A stretch of 64,000 nucleotides of DNA from Malachius bipustulatus (lineage: Eukaryota > Arthropoda > Insecta > Coleoptera > Melyridae), in NCBI GenBank assembly GCA_910589415.1, contig OU342639.1, positions 27,102,268-27,166,267 of the forward strand, read 5' to 3'. The position numbers and the translations under genes were made by a program. The notes beneath the pieces are model-generated. The model ran no database searches, was not told the origin of the DNA, and saw nothing but the letters and a program-made list of their open reading frames with translations. This document shows positions 46,552 through 57,464 of this stretch, piece after piece. How positions within the stretch are numbered: the stretch's first letter is position 1; every line of letters starts with the position of its first letter.

Positions 46552-47130
46552 ATCTCGGAAACTAGAAGAGATACGGACTCAGTTAAATTGGGCCAAAGCT
46601 GCTAAATTTTATTATTAATAGGAATCTGATAAAAAATTAGTAACATTCCAAACAAAAATTTCAAAAATTTTATTTTATTTTTTTTTTTTTTCTAAAAAAA
46701 GGACAACTATTTAGGTAGGTATATCGAAAAACATATAAAACTTAAGTCATAACATAAGTCAATATTGACTTAATTTGATGAAAACATTTTTGTTTTTTAT
46801 TTTGGAACAAATAATAAAATTAAAAAAAGAAAATTAATGATATAATTTTTGGTTTTCATGATTTTTTTATACAATATGGCGGCCATAAGAAAAACAAAAG
46901 TTGACTATGAATATTATGGGATCTAGTCGGCTTAGAAAATTTTTGTATGTCAAAAGGATAGCTTTTGATGACTTATGTGAACCTACAAAAAATAATTTAT
47001 TGATTTGCAGTATTGAAAAAAGAATGGCTAAAATAAGAAAAATTTGATTTTTCAGTTTTTTTCTGGATATTTCAGCAACGGCTGAAAATATCCTGAATTT
47101 TTTTACAGATTATTATTAATTATAAAATTT
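46552..47130. mobile_element. Fold-back element (unit B copy), right end truncated
   Basis: It matches 36802-37396 and keeps more of the left arm (CAGTTAAATTGGGCCAAAGC). Its right arm fades after TATAAAATTTAGCC, which marks the end of unit B. Confidence 0.65.
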
Positions 47131-47464
47131 AGCCATAACCAGGCGGGAAAATTTAACACAAAAACACAGGAGGTACTCTTTTCATAATACATATTAGTAA
47201 ATCATTAAACTAGGAAATCGAGTGATTAGGAATAATCTAGCTGTGATATAACTGTAAAAAAAATCGCGAGATTAATTCGTTGCTTATGAGTGACAGCTCT
47301 CTGAATTCATCATAGGCATGCGCTTTTTGTATTGATGGTACAGTTTTTTAATTTTTTATTTGAGAGAGAACATCGGTCTTAACTAGATAGATAAGACAAA
47401 GTCGCTCTACTGCAGTAATTTTGAGCTTCGAAAACTAGCTCATTCTACCCAGACACAAGTTTAT
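47131..47464. other. Stretch without a recognised gene
   Basis: AT-rich; no motif seen. Confidence 0.4.
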
Positions 47465-48237
47465 TATACAGGGTGATTCAAAATTGAGTGCAAATATTTT
47501 GAGGGCTTATTTACCAGCCAAAAATAAGAAGTTTTTTTCATATAATCGTATGTCCTAACTTGCTTCGTTTTCTAGATACAGGGGGTAAAATTTTGAAAAA
47601 AAAAATCGATTTTTATCAATTTCTCAAAAACCTCAGCCGATTTAAATAAAATTTTATAGGCTTATTTGTTATCATAAGGGCCTTCCTTTGATGGGAATAA
47701 CATGAATTTATTAATTCCAGTGGCGTCTCAGGGGGCTACCTGAATTAAATTAAATGAATCTCAATAATCGATGTGAATTTATATTACTTGTGTTTTAATA
47801 GGGCCTGGCACAGATTTTGATTTTTTTCTTGGAAACAAGCTAGATACGAGTAAAGCTCAAGAGGCAAGAAAGTTACAATATTGACCGCTTAATCTAAAAA
47901 AAAATATAAATTGTCAAAAGAGCAGTGGCGTATCATAATTTTACCTATAAGTATCAAGTAGGTAGCCCTCTGAGACGCCACTGGAATTAATAAATTTATG
48001 TTATTCCCATCAAAGGAAGTTCCTTATAACGACAAATAACCCTACCAAATTTTATTTAAATCGGCTGAAAGATTTTTGAGCAATTAATAAAAAATCGATT
48101 TTTTTTCAAAATTTTACACCCTGTATCTAGAAAACGAAGCAAGTTAGGACATACGATTTTATGAAAAAAACTTCTTATTTTTGGCTGGTAAATAAGCCCT
48201 TAAAATATTTGCACTCAATTTTGAATCACCCTGTATA
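47465..48237. mobile_element. Fold-back element, 773 bases with TATA flanks
   Basis: TATA then CAGGGTGATTCAAAATTG, mirrored by CAATTTTGAATCACCCTG then TATA. The arms (about 47465-47740 and 47965-48237) match closely and include an inner GATACAGGG / CCCTGTATC pair and a CCAGTGGCGTCTCAG segment in inverse. Confidence 0.92.
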
Positions 48238-48261
48238 AATAGTTGAATAGACGAACACAAC

Positions 48262-48344
48262 AACCATCGGAGATTCGAACTTCGACTGGGACAGTCTCAA
48301 CGGATTCGTAGTCTGCACACTAACCTGCCGAGCTATCGACCGTT
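48262..48344 (-). ncRNA. tRNA-like sequence with Pol III A and B boxes
   Basis: On the minus strand TAGCTCGGCAGGTTAGTG resembles a tRNA A box, and about 40 bases on GTTCGAATCTC fits the B box. The start (GGTCGATAGCTC) recalls tRNA D-arm text. The acceptor and anticodon stems do not close well, so a decayed tRNA or a tRNA-derived SINE head is likelier than an active tRNA gene. It lies between a fold-back and the 261-residue gene, on the opposite strand to that gene. Confidence 0.4.
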
Positions 48345-48505
48345 CGATAGTTCGATAGTCAGTAGCTCAATCAGTTTGCCTTGATCAGTGTTGGAATCTA
48401 CTCGTATGCACTTTGCGACACCTTAATACGTAACATTCGACTAAAGTTGTTCTATCACTATACTTTTACCACTAAATTAGGCACTACCAGTGAACCCATT
48501 TTGAG

Positions 48506-49291
48506 ATGTGTCCAGTGATGAAGCAATCAAAACGCAGTTTTGTAATTTTTTGCTCTCTTATTCTCGCAGTCGTATCTTCAAAGGTGCGAAGTCGCCAGAA
48601 TTGTGACAATAATGAATTGCTGCAATGTTCAAGACCTCTATCAATTCTAACTGACAACGGCTTTAGTGTTGCTTCAACTAAAAGCGAACTTGGGAAAATT
48701 TGTCCTGATCTTCAAGACTCCATACGCTGCATCCATAGACACGCGAGAATTTGCATGAACTTTCAAAGAAGAGGAAATTTCAAGAACATGTTTCATTCCA
48801 CAGGATTAATGATAAACGAGCTCTGTAAAGAGGGATACCTTCAAGATGAATATCTACGATATGCCTCTTGTATGAAAAAACGTATTCATGAAAATAATTT
48901 CTGTTTGGTGAGGTATGCGAATGAACTGTCAGAAATCCGAGCACATATTCATGATACAACGGGTGCCGAAGGTTACAACGCAACAGAAGCCCATGTTTAC
49001 TCTAATTGGAGGAAGGAAGCAGTTACCAGTTCAAATATAAAGAGAGTTTGCTGTGCATTTCAAGTTTTCGTTGAATGTTCAACTTCAAAACTTCGGAGAG
49101 CTTGTGGAGATGATGTGGCAGCTTTTAGTTACAATTTCCTGAGCCTAATGTGGAATCCTATGTTACGGCAACACTGCCCTGTATTTGATAGAAAAGTGTG
49201 TGGCGTACTACCTCAAGCAGATTCTGGTTCTTCTTATTATAGTTGGTGCACAATTTTGGTAACAATTTCTGTTTTACTATTTTGGTTATAA
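48506..49291 (+). CDS. Cys-rich secreted, probably GPI-anchored protein, 261 residues
   Basis: A long uninterrupted frame with balanced codon use in otherwise non-coding DNA. It starts at ATG 48506; a second Met at residue 5 is an equally good start. Residues 5-25 form a signal peptide (FVIFCSLILAVVSS). The mature part has 14 cysteines (33, 41, 66, 75, 83, 107, 122, 133, the pair 182-183, 191, 200, 224, 232), an N-glycosylation site at N158, and mainly helical, charged text between them. The last 15 residues are hydrophobic after a SGSS segment, the layout of a GPI-attachment signal. No intron is needed. The even Cys number suggests seven disulphides. I do not recognise the family; insect-specific Cys-rich helical secreted proteins are the obvious place to look. 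Upstream, TCAGT motifs at 48371 and 48385 could be initiators. No other gene is near enough to suggest a partner. Confidence 0.88.
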   Translation: MCPVMKQSKRSFVIFCSLILAVVSSKVRSRQNCDNNELLQCSRPLSILTDNGFSVASTKSELGKICPDLQDSIRCIHRHARICMNFQRRGNFKNMFHSTGLMINELCKEGYLQDEYLRYASCMKKRIHENNFCLVRYANELSEIRAHIHDTTGAEGYNATEAHVYSNWRKEAVTSSNIKRVCCAFQVFVECSTSKLRRACGDDVAAFSYNFLSLMWNPMLRQHCPVFDRKVCGVLPQADSGSSYYSWCTILVTISVLLFWL

Positions 49292-50149
49292 ATCATGCCC
49301 TAGATTGGGGATGGTAAAAATAAGTCTTTTTTGTAGGGATTGTTATTTAATTCCATGTATGTATGCATTTAATTTGTAAAAAAACGAAATTAGTCATATG
49401 TTTAGTTATTTGTAAAAATTAAATCAACTTTGCATCAAGTATGTACCAATTTTAACATACAGTTTTCTCTGCCGTTATTTATTTTTATAAGAAAACGTTA
49501 TTTAGAACAACAACGGGTAACAAAAAAAAAACATTGAATAGATGAATATGATATAAAGGAATATTTTGTGCAAGTTTTGAAATTTTTTTAAACTAAAAAA
49601 TGCTCAGCTTAAAACAATTTTTTTTGTTAGAAGGTTCAAAATTGGTACATGGATGAAAAATTAAATATCAAACAACTTTTTTCTGAAGACTAATGCCTTA
49701 TTTTGAAATTTTTTTCCAAAAAAATGTCAAATTTGACAGTTGTGAAAACAAACGTGACAAGTGGTGTGAGTGTGATTTCTCATCATTTTTAAAGCACAAA
49801 CAATTAGCGAAGTCAAAATTTTTGTTTACTTTATGTGTGACACTATATACTGTTGAAATTAAATTTACTGTGGAGAAGAGGGGGGCAGATAAGGGTGACT
49901 ATCCTGAGAGCGCAAAGCAATATAGGCGTGGCCCTGGATATCTTTCATTAGAAAAAATATTATAAGTATTATAACGTAATATAATGATGACTAATGAGTT
50001 AAAGTCCATGAAACGGCTTGCCCCAAGGGGTAGTTGACCGATAGCTTTGTACAAAAACATCGATAGTAAATTACTATTCAAGTTGTAGATTAACTTACTT
50101 TAATATAAATTTTATGGGTTTTTACTGTTATTGTTTATTAGAAATAAAG
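49292..50149. other. 3' flank of the Cys-rich gene, no further gene recognised
   Basis: A 90-codon frame (49693-49965) is anonymous and Lys/Phe-rich. No perfect AATAAA close after the stop was found. Confidence 0.4.
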
Positions 50150-50392
50150 TCTAAATAAATAGGTTTTTATGTGAATGTACCTGTAACATCAGTACGGAAA
50201 TTGTGTGCAGTAACATTACTAATAACAAAACAATTTCGTAGAGCGGCAAGCAGAAATTTTTTCTCGCAACTAAGTCTCTGCTTGCCGCTTCTCGGATTTT
50301 TTTTTTTTTGGTAGTGTCAGCTACTGCACACAATTTCCGTATACCTACTGATGTTACAGGTACATATAAATTTCTATTTAAATAAAAAATTT
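50150..50392. repeat. Small inverted repeat, about 240 bases
   Basis: GTACCTGTAACATCAGTA and GGAAATTGTGTGCAGTA on the left are mirrored on the right. An inner pair GCGGCAAGCAG / CTGCTTGCCGC makes a second stem. No CAGGGTG ends. Confidence 0.85.
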
Positions 50393-50567
50393 TGGCATTA
50401 AATATTCAACTTTTCATTACATATTTTTGAAATATTATGTGTTGAATTCTCGGTTGAATTAGTTTGTTGTGTTTAATTCAATAAAATTCAGAAACATTAT
50501 TTTAGGTGTTTTAATCACTTCCGTACAGCAACAGCCTTAGAACATCAGTGTTGAAACTCTAGTCCAG

Positions 50568-51570
50568 TATACAGGGTGCACCATGTATCCCTTCTCTATA
50601 TTATTGCTTTATCCTAACGCTAACAGATACAGGGTCGGTTAAACAAGTCCAAAGGAGCGCAATTTTGTGGCCATCTCGATTCCGTCGAGACATACAAGAT
50701 ATCTGTGACCGTTCCTGAAATATCCTGGAAAAACTGAAAAATCGAAATTTCTTATTTTTTCCATATCTTTTTTATTATTGCAGATTAATGAATAATTTTT
50801 TGTGGGCTTACATAAGTCGGCAAGAGCTACCCATTTGACATTTCAAAAATTTTCAAAGCCGACTAGATCCCAGGATTTTCATAGTCAACTTTCGTTTTTC
50901 TTATGGCCACCATAGTGTTTTTTTTTATGTTGTTCGGTATAAAAAAAATCATAAAAACTAAAAATTGTTAAGCTTCAAAAAATAAATAAAAAAATTTTTT
51001 ATTCTTCTTTTTTCTTTACAAAAAAGAACCATTTTTGGACCGAATTTCATAGATAAATTAAAAAACCATAAGGCAAGCACTATTTCGGCGTATTTTACAA
51101 ATGTTGACGTTTTTCGACGATTTTTTTTAGGTTTTTCTTTGAAAAAAGAAGAATAAAAAATTTTTAAATTTATTTTTTGAAGTTTATTAATTTTTGGTTT
51201 CCATTATTTTTTTCATATCGAACGACATAAAAAAACAATATGGTGGCCATGAGAAAAACGAAAGTTGACTGTGAAAACTCTTGGATCTAGTTAGGCCTTG
51301 AAAATTTTTGAAATGTCAGATGGATAGCTCTTAACGGCTTATGTAAGCCTACAAAAGATTATTTATTAATTTCCAATAATAAAAAAGATATGAGGAAAAT
51401 AAGAAATCTCGATTTTTCAGTTTTTTCAGGATATTTCAGGAACGGTCACAGATATCTTGCATGTTTTGACGAATTCGAGATGGCCACAAAACTGCGCATC
51501 TTTCTCTAATTTAACCGACCCTGTATCTCTTAGCGTTCAGCAGATAGCAATATAGAGAAGGATACATGTA
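50568..51570. mobile_element. Fold-back element, about 1 kb
   Basis: The left end is TATACAGGGTGCACCATG. The right arm reaches GGATACATG at about 51569, where the last bases of the terminus are missing. The arms share GATACAGGGTCGGTTAAA (inverse at about 51525), GGAACGGTCACAGATATC and the AAAGTTGACT phrase. Same family as 36802, 44877 and 61960. Confidence 0.85.
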
Positions 51571-52194
51571 GGTAAAGTAAAACACAGGTAGTACACCAGA
51601 AGTTCCGGAAACCTTGGATCTAAAATCATTGTTTTCGTTGGGTCATCCTCTAAAGTAAAATGTCGTGGCAAAGAAATGTCGTGTTTAAATAGCTTTCAAA
51701 TGATGCATCGTTCGTATCTGTTCCCCATAATGATAAGCAAATGAGTAGCCACCCCTGCCAAGGGGATGAACTTGTGTGATTAAATTTTTTACCCAAATAT
51801 GTCCACTTCGATACCAAAATTGACTTGTTTCGGCCTTTTTCGCGAACGTCTTCAGTTTCCAAGTTATTAGGTCTAATACGTAAGCCAATCTTTATTTTTT
51901 ATTTCGCGCGAATTATCATTTATTTGAAATTTTTACGCGGGTAGGTTTACATAAGTCGTCAAAAGGTACCTATCCATTTGATATTTTTCATTTCAAATTT
52001 ACAAAGCCTGTTACAAAGCCAATCAACTGTTGGTTTTCTTATTGCCGCCATTTTGTTTTTTCATGTCATTCGACTCAAAAAAATCAAGTACATAAGCCCA
52101 AAATCTATCACATTCATGCAAAACTTATTTTTTGCAAAAACCCATTTGGCAACATTATTGCTGTATTTTGATGGTTTCGTTTGCACTGGAAGAA
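51571..52194. other. Stretch with overlapping minus frames, no gene called
   Basis: Two minus-strand frames (51650-51888) overlap and have no known domain. From 52000 on, text of the AAAGTTGACT family appears in degraded form. Confidence 0.35.
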
Positions 52195-53039
52195 TATACA
52201 GTGTGTGTCACAGGCATGGTACACCCCCTTTTTTTTCTTTATTTTTTGAGATAATTTTTTGAAATTTGGTACGTCGCATATTCTCGATAGAGCGCACTTT
52301 TTAGCAGAAAATTGAATTTTTTCCCACATCCGGTTTTTCCGGAAATGCTACAAACTTTTTATTTTTAAATGGGACACCTATATATTATTATATTTTTGGA
52401 TTCTATACATTTGTACGAATCCAACAATACCACATAAGTATCATTTTAAAGGTCAAATTTGTTTTTGTTTAATTTTTTATTTCTCAATTATAGTGTGCCA
52501 TGACTATTTCGTTTCACTCCAATTGGATCATCTAATGCTAGAAAAATCGAAGTTTTGTTCAAAGTACTAAATTAAGTGATTTATGGATAAATTATGCGCA
52601 CCGGAATGATTTTTTGAGCTGGATTCGTTTTTTTCAAATGGTACCATATTGGTACCGAGGTACCACTTACTAGTACTCTTAATAAGGGACATTTTGGTGT
52701 ACCCATTTTGCATCTGTGACGAACACAACTGAAGTCATGGCACACTATAATTGAGAAATAAAAAATTAAATAAAAACAAATTTGACATTTAAAATGGTAC
52801 TTATGTGGTATTGTTGGATTTGTACAAATGTATAGAATCCAAAAATATAATAATATATAGGGTGTCCTATTTAAAAATAAAAAGTTGGTAGCATTTCCGG
52901 AAAAACCGGATGTGGGAAAAAATTCAATTTTCTGCTAAAAAGTGCGCTCTATCGGAGAATATGCGACGTACCAAATTTCAAAAAATTATCTCAAAAAAAA
53001 AAGAAAAAAAAGTGGGTGTACCATGACACACACTGTATG
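52195..53039. mobile_element. Fold-back element with CAGTGTGTG ends
   Basis: TATACAGTGTGTGTCA at the left is mirrored by TGACACACACTGTATG at the right. The arms match for about 310 bases and include ATCCGGTTTTTCCGGAAATG and GTGCCATGAC in inverse. The loop is about 52505-52735. Confidence 0.9.
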
Positions 53040-53549
53040 GTCAGATCAGGTAATTAGCTATCGTATTCGCAAACTGGTGTGTCGATTATTCCAATTTTGT
53101 GTAGATGTGCCGGAAATTTTCCGTGATTTGGGTTAGTAAAATTTCCGTGATTTAAGCTAATAATTTAAGTGTGGAGGTCGTAGAGATGTGTTTTTTTTGC
53201 CCAGAAATCAAAGGATGTACATAGTAAGTAATATTGGTTGGTGGAAAGCGATGAAACCTTCCTCCAAATCCCTTTCCCAGAGTTCAATTTTCTTTTTTCA
53301 CCTCACCTGGTAACTCTTTATAGAGTGGAAAACTATGCAGTTAGTTTTATAGATTCCGGAGATCCGTGTGGATGCAAGGGTTAAAGTAGCAAACTGATTT
53401 TTTGCTAAAGACGGGGAATCGCACTTGCTGATCGGGCATGTCGATGAGTCCCAACAAGAGCGAAATTACCATCCATGTCTTCAGCAGTGTTTTTGTCTCG
53501 TCTTTGGCATTAGATTAGTAATGAACTTGAGCCTAAAACCCTGGAATTT
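53040..53549. other. Unique DNA without a recognised gene
   Basis: TTTCCGTGATTT occurs twice near 53117 and 53142; otherwise no feature. Confidence 0.4.
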
Positions 53550-55005
53550 CTGAGCTATTCATTTGACACTTCAAAAACTTTCGAGGCCGACTAGATCCCA
53601 GAGCTTTCATGGTAAACTTTTGTTTTTCTTGTGGCCGTTTCAAAATGGCGACCATTTGAATTTTCAGAAAATTTACTATTTTTTGAACCCCTGTATGAGC
53701 AAGACGGTAAAATAACTTTGAAATAAAATTAACAGGATTAGAAGAAAATTATTTAAAATTTGAGCTAATGCAATAAAATTTGCATTATTTCTATTAATAA
53801 GCCAGTGGCGTGGGTAGGAAAAGGGTATAAATGGGTAAATTTCTATAACCGTTTTTGAGCACATTTTTGAAGGAATTGAACTAAATTTTTTACAGTAGAC
53901 AACTATACTTAATACTCTTTAATCTTCAAAAATTTCAAGGATCATATAAAAGAAATGGCGGAGATATTCGAATTTATTTTACATGATGTTAATTTCTCTA
54001 AAATTTTAAAAACGTTCTAGTAGCCTCATCTTTCAAGATTAGTGAAAGAAATTTTTTACTCTTGTGAAACTTTGGGATGACGTTAAATTTTCGTTGAAAA
54101 AAATTTTCAAAAGTCGCGTTACTTCTACAGGGTGTCCTTTAAAATTTCGAAAAATCCGGTCCATGTGGCATGGTTTTCACCTAACAAAATAATGAGAATG
54201 GCAACTAAAGGCTTGTCTAATAACTTAACGATTGAATGTTCATTATTAGAATAATATAAAAAATGAGGAAAAGCCCATCAGCGATGCGTCGTGTACCCAC
54301 CAGCACCAGCACCAGCGCACCGTTTTCATCGCGCTCGGCTCGGGCGGGACCACCCATGCAGATATGCCTGCTCCTGCCAACCCCAATTGCAGAAAATAAA
54401 AACTCCTACACATCTGTATTAACAAGATTGGATTAAAATGATTTGAAATTTGAATTAATGCAATAAAATTTTAATTATTTTTAATAATAAAGCTAGTGAC
54501 GTGGGTAAGAAAATGGTAAAAATGGCTAACTTTCTTTAACTGATTATGAGCACATTTTTGAGAGAATTTACCTGAAATTTTCAGAGTAGACAACTACACT
54601 AATAAACTTTAACTCTCCAAAATTTCAATAAGCAAATAAGAGAAATGGCGGAGTTATTCGAATTTTTTTACATGATGTTTATTTCTCTAAAATTTCAAAT
54701 GTTCGATTTTCAGAACTCGCCTGTAACTTTTTAAAGTTAGTCAGTGGCGGGTATAGGAAAAGGGACGAAATTGTTCAATTTTGTAAAACATTTTTTGGTT
54801 TATTATGTGTAAAAATCTATTTTATGGCACGCTTTCAAACGAAATGAAATGAATTTTCACATCAGTAAACCTCTACGCAAATTCGACCTGACTATGGAAA
54901 AATTCAGAAAGCCAATTTAAAAGGCGGCAAAAATTTTCATAATTGAATCGCATAAAAATACACTTTTTCTGCGATTGATGCGCAAGAAGGTTTTTAGTTA
55001 TTATA
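53550..55005 (+). repeat. Second large copy of the 640-base dispersed repeat
   Basis: Text of the AAAGTTGACT fold-back family (53550-53640) runs into CCGTTTCAAAATGGCG, the AAGCCAGTGGCGTGGG segment, a second unit from ACTTCTACAGGGTGTCC (about 54121), and the 3' module ending GATTGATGCGCAAGAAGG. The order is the same as at 15988-17560. Confidence 0.85.
54179..54418. other. GC-rich segment interrupting the dispersed repeat
   Basis: Compared with the copies at 16138 and 16772, about 240 bases are replaced here. They include a CCAGCACCAGCACCAGCGCA run and a GGCTCGGGCGGGACC block, far more GC-rich than anything nearby. It could be an insertion of gene-derived or SINE sequence. Not identified. Confidence 0.5.
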
Positions 55006-55398
55006 TTTACATTATTTTCATTAAATGGGGGCCGGTGCGGATCGCCCCTACCGCCTCTCTCTTAATACGCCACTGTATCTAAAGATCATGTCATCCGTGC
55101 CTGAAAAGAAACATAAACATTGGATAATTGATACACGCCTAATAATTTAGCTGCGAACGAGAAAAGTGCATACTTACTCGAAACGACACTTAGGTACTCG
55201 AAATTGAACACGACGTTGTTTGGATAATAATTGCTTTGTCTGATCCTAACAGGTTTCAGACTAATCCGATACTATTTTGAGATATGTATACCGACATAGT
55301 ATATGATCACCCAAATGTGCTGAAAAGCTCGCTGATTAATTTTTGCTTACGTCTCTTACTGATACACTTATGTCATTCGATTTTAAATAAGGAGTTGA
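55006..55398. other. Upstream flank of the 100-residue membrane protein gene
   Basis: No repeat edge after 55080. An 83-codon frame (55284-55535) overlaps the presumed promoter and leader; it has no domain and is probably chance. Confidence 0.4.
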
Positions 55399-55407
55399 TA
55401 TATAAAG
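55399..55407 (+). promoter_or_regulatory. TATA box candidate
   Basis: TATATAAAG lies 160 bases before the start codon at 55559. Transcription would begin near 55430 and give a leader of about 130 bases. This is the best TATA match near the gene. Confidence 0.45.
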
Positions 55408-55558
55408 CTCTCCTCTATAAAAATATTACAATAAACTTTTCTCGCTGTCTGGTGCTGCTTACCGTACTCCTGCTCACAGTCTTTACGATTATAGTAAAAA
55501 GTGCATCTTGTGAATTAATTTTTATAGTAAGGTAAACTAAAGTGAGCCTCTAGCAAAA

Positions 55559-56001
55559 ATGAATAATTCAACTTCAAGTAATACCTCTTTACCTACAGGA
55601 AGTGGTTCGCTCATACACCTGGTAAGTAATTTTTATCTTTGTAAACTGATTTCGCTGATAATAATTATGTGTAGGTAACCAAAAACAAATGAGGTATAGA
55701 CAATTTTTTTCTCGATATATCACGGAAGCTCAACTATTTATTTTTTATGTTATTCGTGCAGGACGCAGAGACAGCCATTAAAAGTGCCGTTTTCATTGCC
55801 ATCTCTTTGATTCCTCTGATACTGATGGTTGTGTTGTCTACCTGGATGATCATCAAAAAGATTCGACGTCGCTTCCGTCATGAAAATCAAGAAGCAGGAG
55901 GGCAACCTCTAGGCCTGAATGCCTTATACCATCACCAGAATGGAAACGTTCCCCCAAATGCTTTTACGCCGGAAGTTGAAAGGGAAGAAATATTTTTGTA
56001 G
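55559..56001 (+). CDS. Two-exon single-pass membrane protein, 100 residues
   Basis: Exon 1 is 55559-55621 (21 codons, then a perfect GTAAGT). Exon 2 is 55762-56001 (after TTCGTGCAG), with a phase-0 junction and a 140-base intron. The N-terminal 20 residues are Ser/Thr-rich with glycosylation sequons (NNSTSSNTS) and no signal peptide. Residues 29-52 form one membrane helix (VFIAISLIPLILMVVLSTW). A strongly basic stretch, KKIRRRFRH, follows, then a Gly/Asn/Pro-rich tail ending EREEIFL. Basic residues inside predict an N-out, C-in (type III) topology, so the N-terminal sequons would be extracellular. The splice sites, preserved frame and codon use make it convincing. I do not recognise the family. 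A fold-back element begins 17 bases after the stop. Confidence 0.8.
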
Positions 56002-56018
56002 AAACGTTATCTTGCCTT

Positions 56019-56636
56019 TATACAGGGTGTCAGAAATTAATAGGTGAAGCTCTTGGCCACAGAATATTTGACCAAAAATAATAGGACTTTCCTCATATCA
56101 TTTTTCACATTGCGGCGGTCTCTTTTTCAAGATGCAGGGTGTCAAAGTCGAATTTGAAAACAAGTCTTTTATTAATATCTCCGTTGCTTTTCAAGATATT
56201 CAGTTGACATTTTGCACAAATTTCTTTCTCATGACGACAGACTTTTTGCTGGATTTTGTTCATACGAAAAGAGTCGAAGCGCGAGCGGAGGGAACGGGGG
56301 CTGGAGATCACGTTGACCTCCCAACTTGTTCCTGAATACGCCTCTAGTTCTATTGGATTGGTTTATTACTTAGATTAAGCATTAATTTCTATTATTTTTT
56401 TTTCTCTGCAAAATTTTGATACCGGGCTTGGTTTAAGAGATATTGGAACTTATTTGATTATGAGTCATTGATCATTGATTATAACTCATTGTTTTGGGCC
56501 ATGCCTTCAAAAAAATTATTTGAAAATTAACAGTTAGAGGCCTATGTGAAAAATTACATAAGGAAAGTCCCATTATTTTGACCAATAATTATTAATCTGT
56601 GAATGCTTGACCTACTTATTTCTGATACTCTGTATA
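56019..56636. mobile_element. Fold-back element in the 3' flank of the 100-residue gene
   Basis: TATA then CAGGGTGTCAGAAATTAATA, mirrored by text ending ATACTCTG then TATA. The arms (about 56019-56130 and 56540-56636) match. The middle contains GCGCGAGCGGAGGG-like text also seen at 60113 and 61840, so it belongs to the same family as 59866 and the palindrome at 60013. The frames on both strands are by-products. Confidence 0.8.
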
Positions 56637-57464
56637 ATTATTTTTCTTATGTTTTCTTTTTCTTTCACGTTTCTGCAATTTGATAAACGTTGTGTCTCTT
56701 TAATTGCGTATATACGTGAAACCCATAGTAGTGAGCCCTAAAAAAGGACATCCTGTAGACAAATGTAAAGGAATAACTTTGATTATTTTATTGTCAATTT
56801 CAATACAAAACCTTCACTGAAAAATTATTAAAATTGTAAATTAATGATTCCACGAATCAAAAATAGACATTTTCCTATTGATGCTAATTTTTAGGCGGTC
56901 ACTTAATTGCCATATTAAATAATAATTACTCGGGAGAGTTTGTTTTATATGTAATTTCTATTTTATAATCTTTAAAAAAATATAAATATAAGTAACACTG
57001 TTTATATGATGTTATATCTTAATTTATTAATCTTATGATTATTACTACCAAAGGTTGTTTATGTTCTCAACCCTTACTTGGTAATTTTATTATTAAAATA
57101 ATTCTCAATTAAAATGCATTTTATTTCAAAAATTCTTCTAATTAATTTCTCTCAAATTGCTTTCTCAAATTGTTAATTGATGACGCTAAGTTTATAACAG
57201 AACTTAATCTGATGATGTCGTTTGTAAAAGCGATGAAACATTTACGATTGGAGAAAAATAAATTAGAAGAATTGTTTAAATAAGTTTCATTATAACAACA
57301 GCAGGTTATTAATATCTTATTCATTCATACACTGAAATTTTTCATATCCTCGAGTATTGCATCACATTAAAAAAGGTAAGTAACGAAATTTTCATAATTT
57401 CATTCAGTTATATTATAAGTAATTAAATAATATTTTTATACAGTGTGATAGTATTTTTTTTTAC
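56637..57464. other. AT-rich stretch without a recognised gene
   Basis: No motif seen. ACAGTGTGATAGT near 57440 may be an isolated element end. Confidence 0.4.

Larger units (their letters stand above)
37397..47130 (+). repeat. Tandem duplication, unit B
   Basis: Head-to-tail partner of unit A, starting 47 bases after its end with the same GGGAACCGTTTGAGATACAG. Its greater length comes mostly from insertions absent in A: about 37747-38150, 38400-39287, a block near 42436-42640, a fold-back at 42970-43521 and a 1686-base element at 44424-46109. Homology fades near 47130. Confidence 0.92.

Noticed and set aside
55284..55535. 83-codon frame just upstream of the 100-residue gene
   Set aside because: It overlaps the TATA box and leader, is Leu/Ile-rich AT sequence, and no homologue-like motif is visible.
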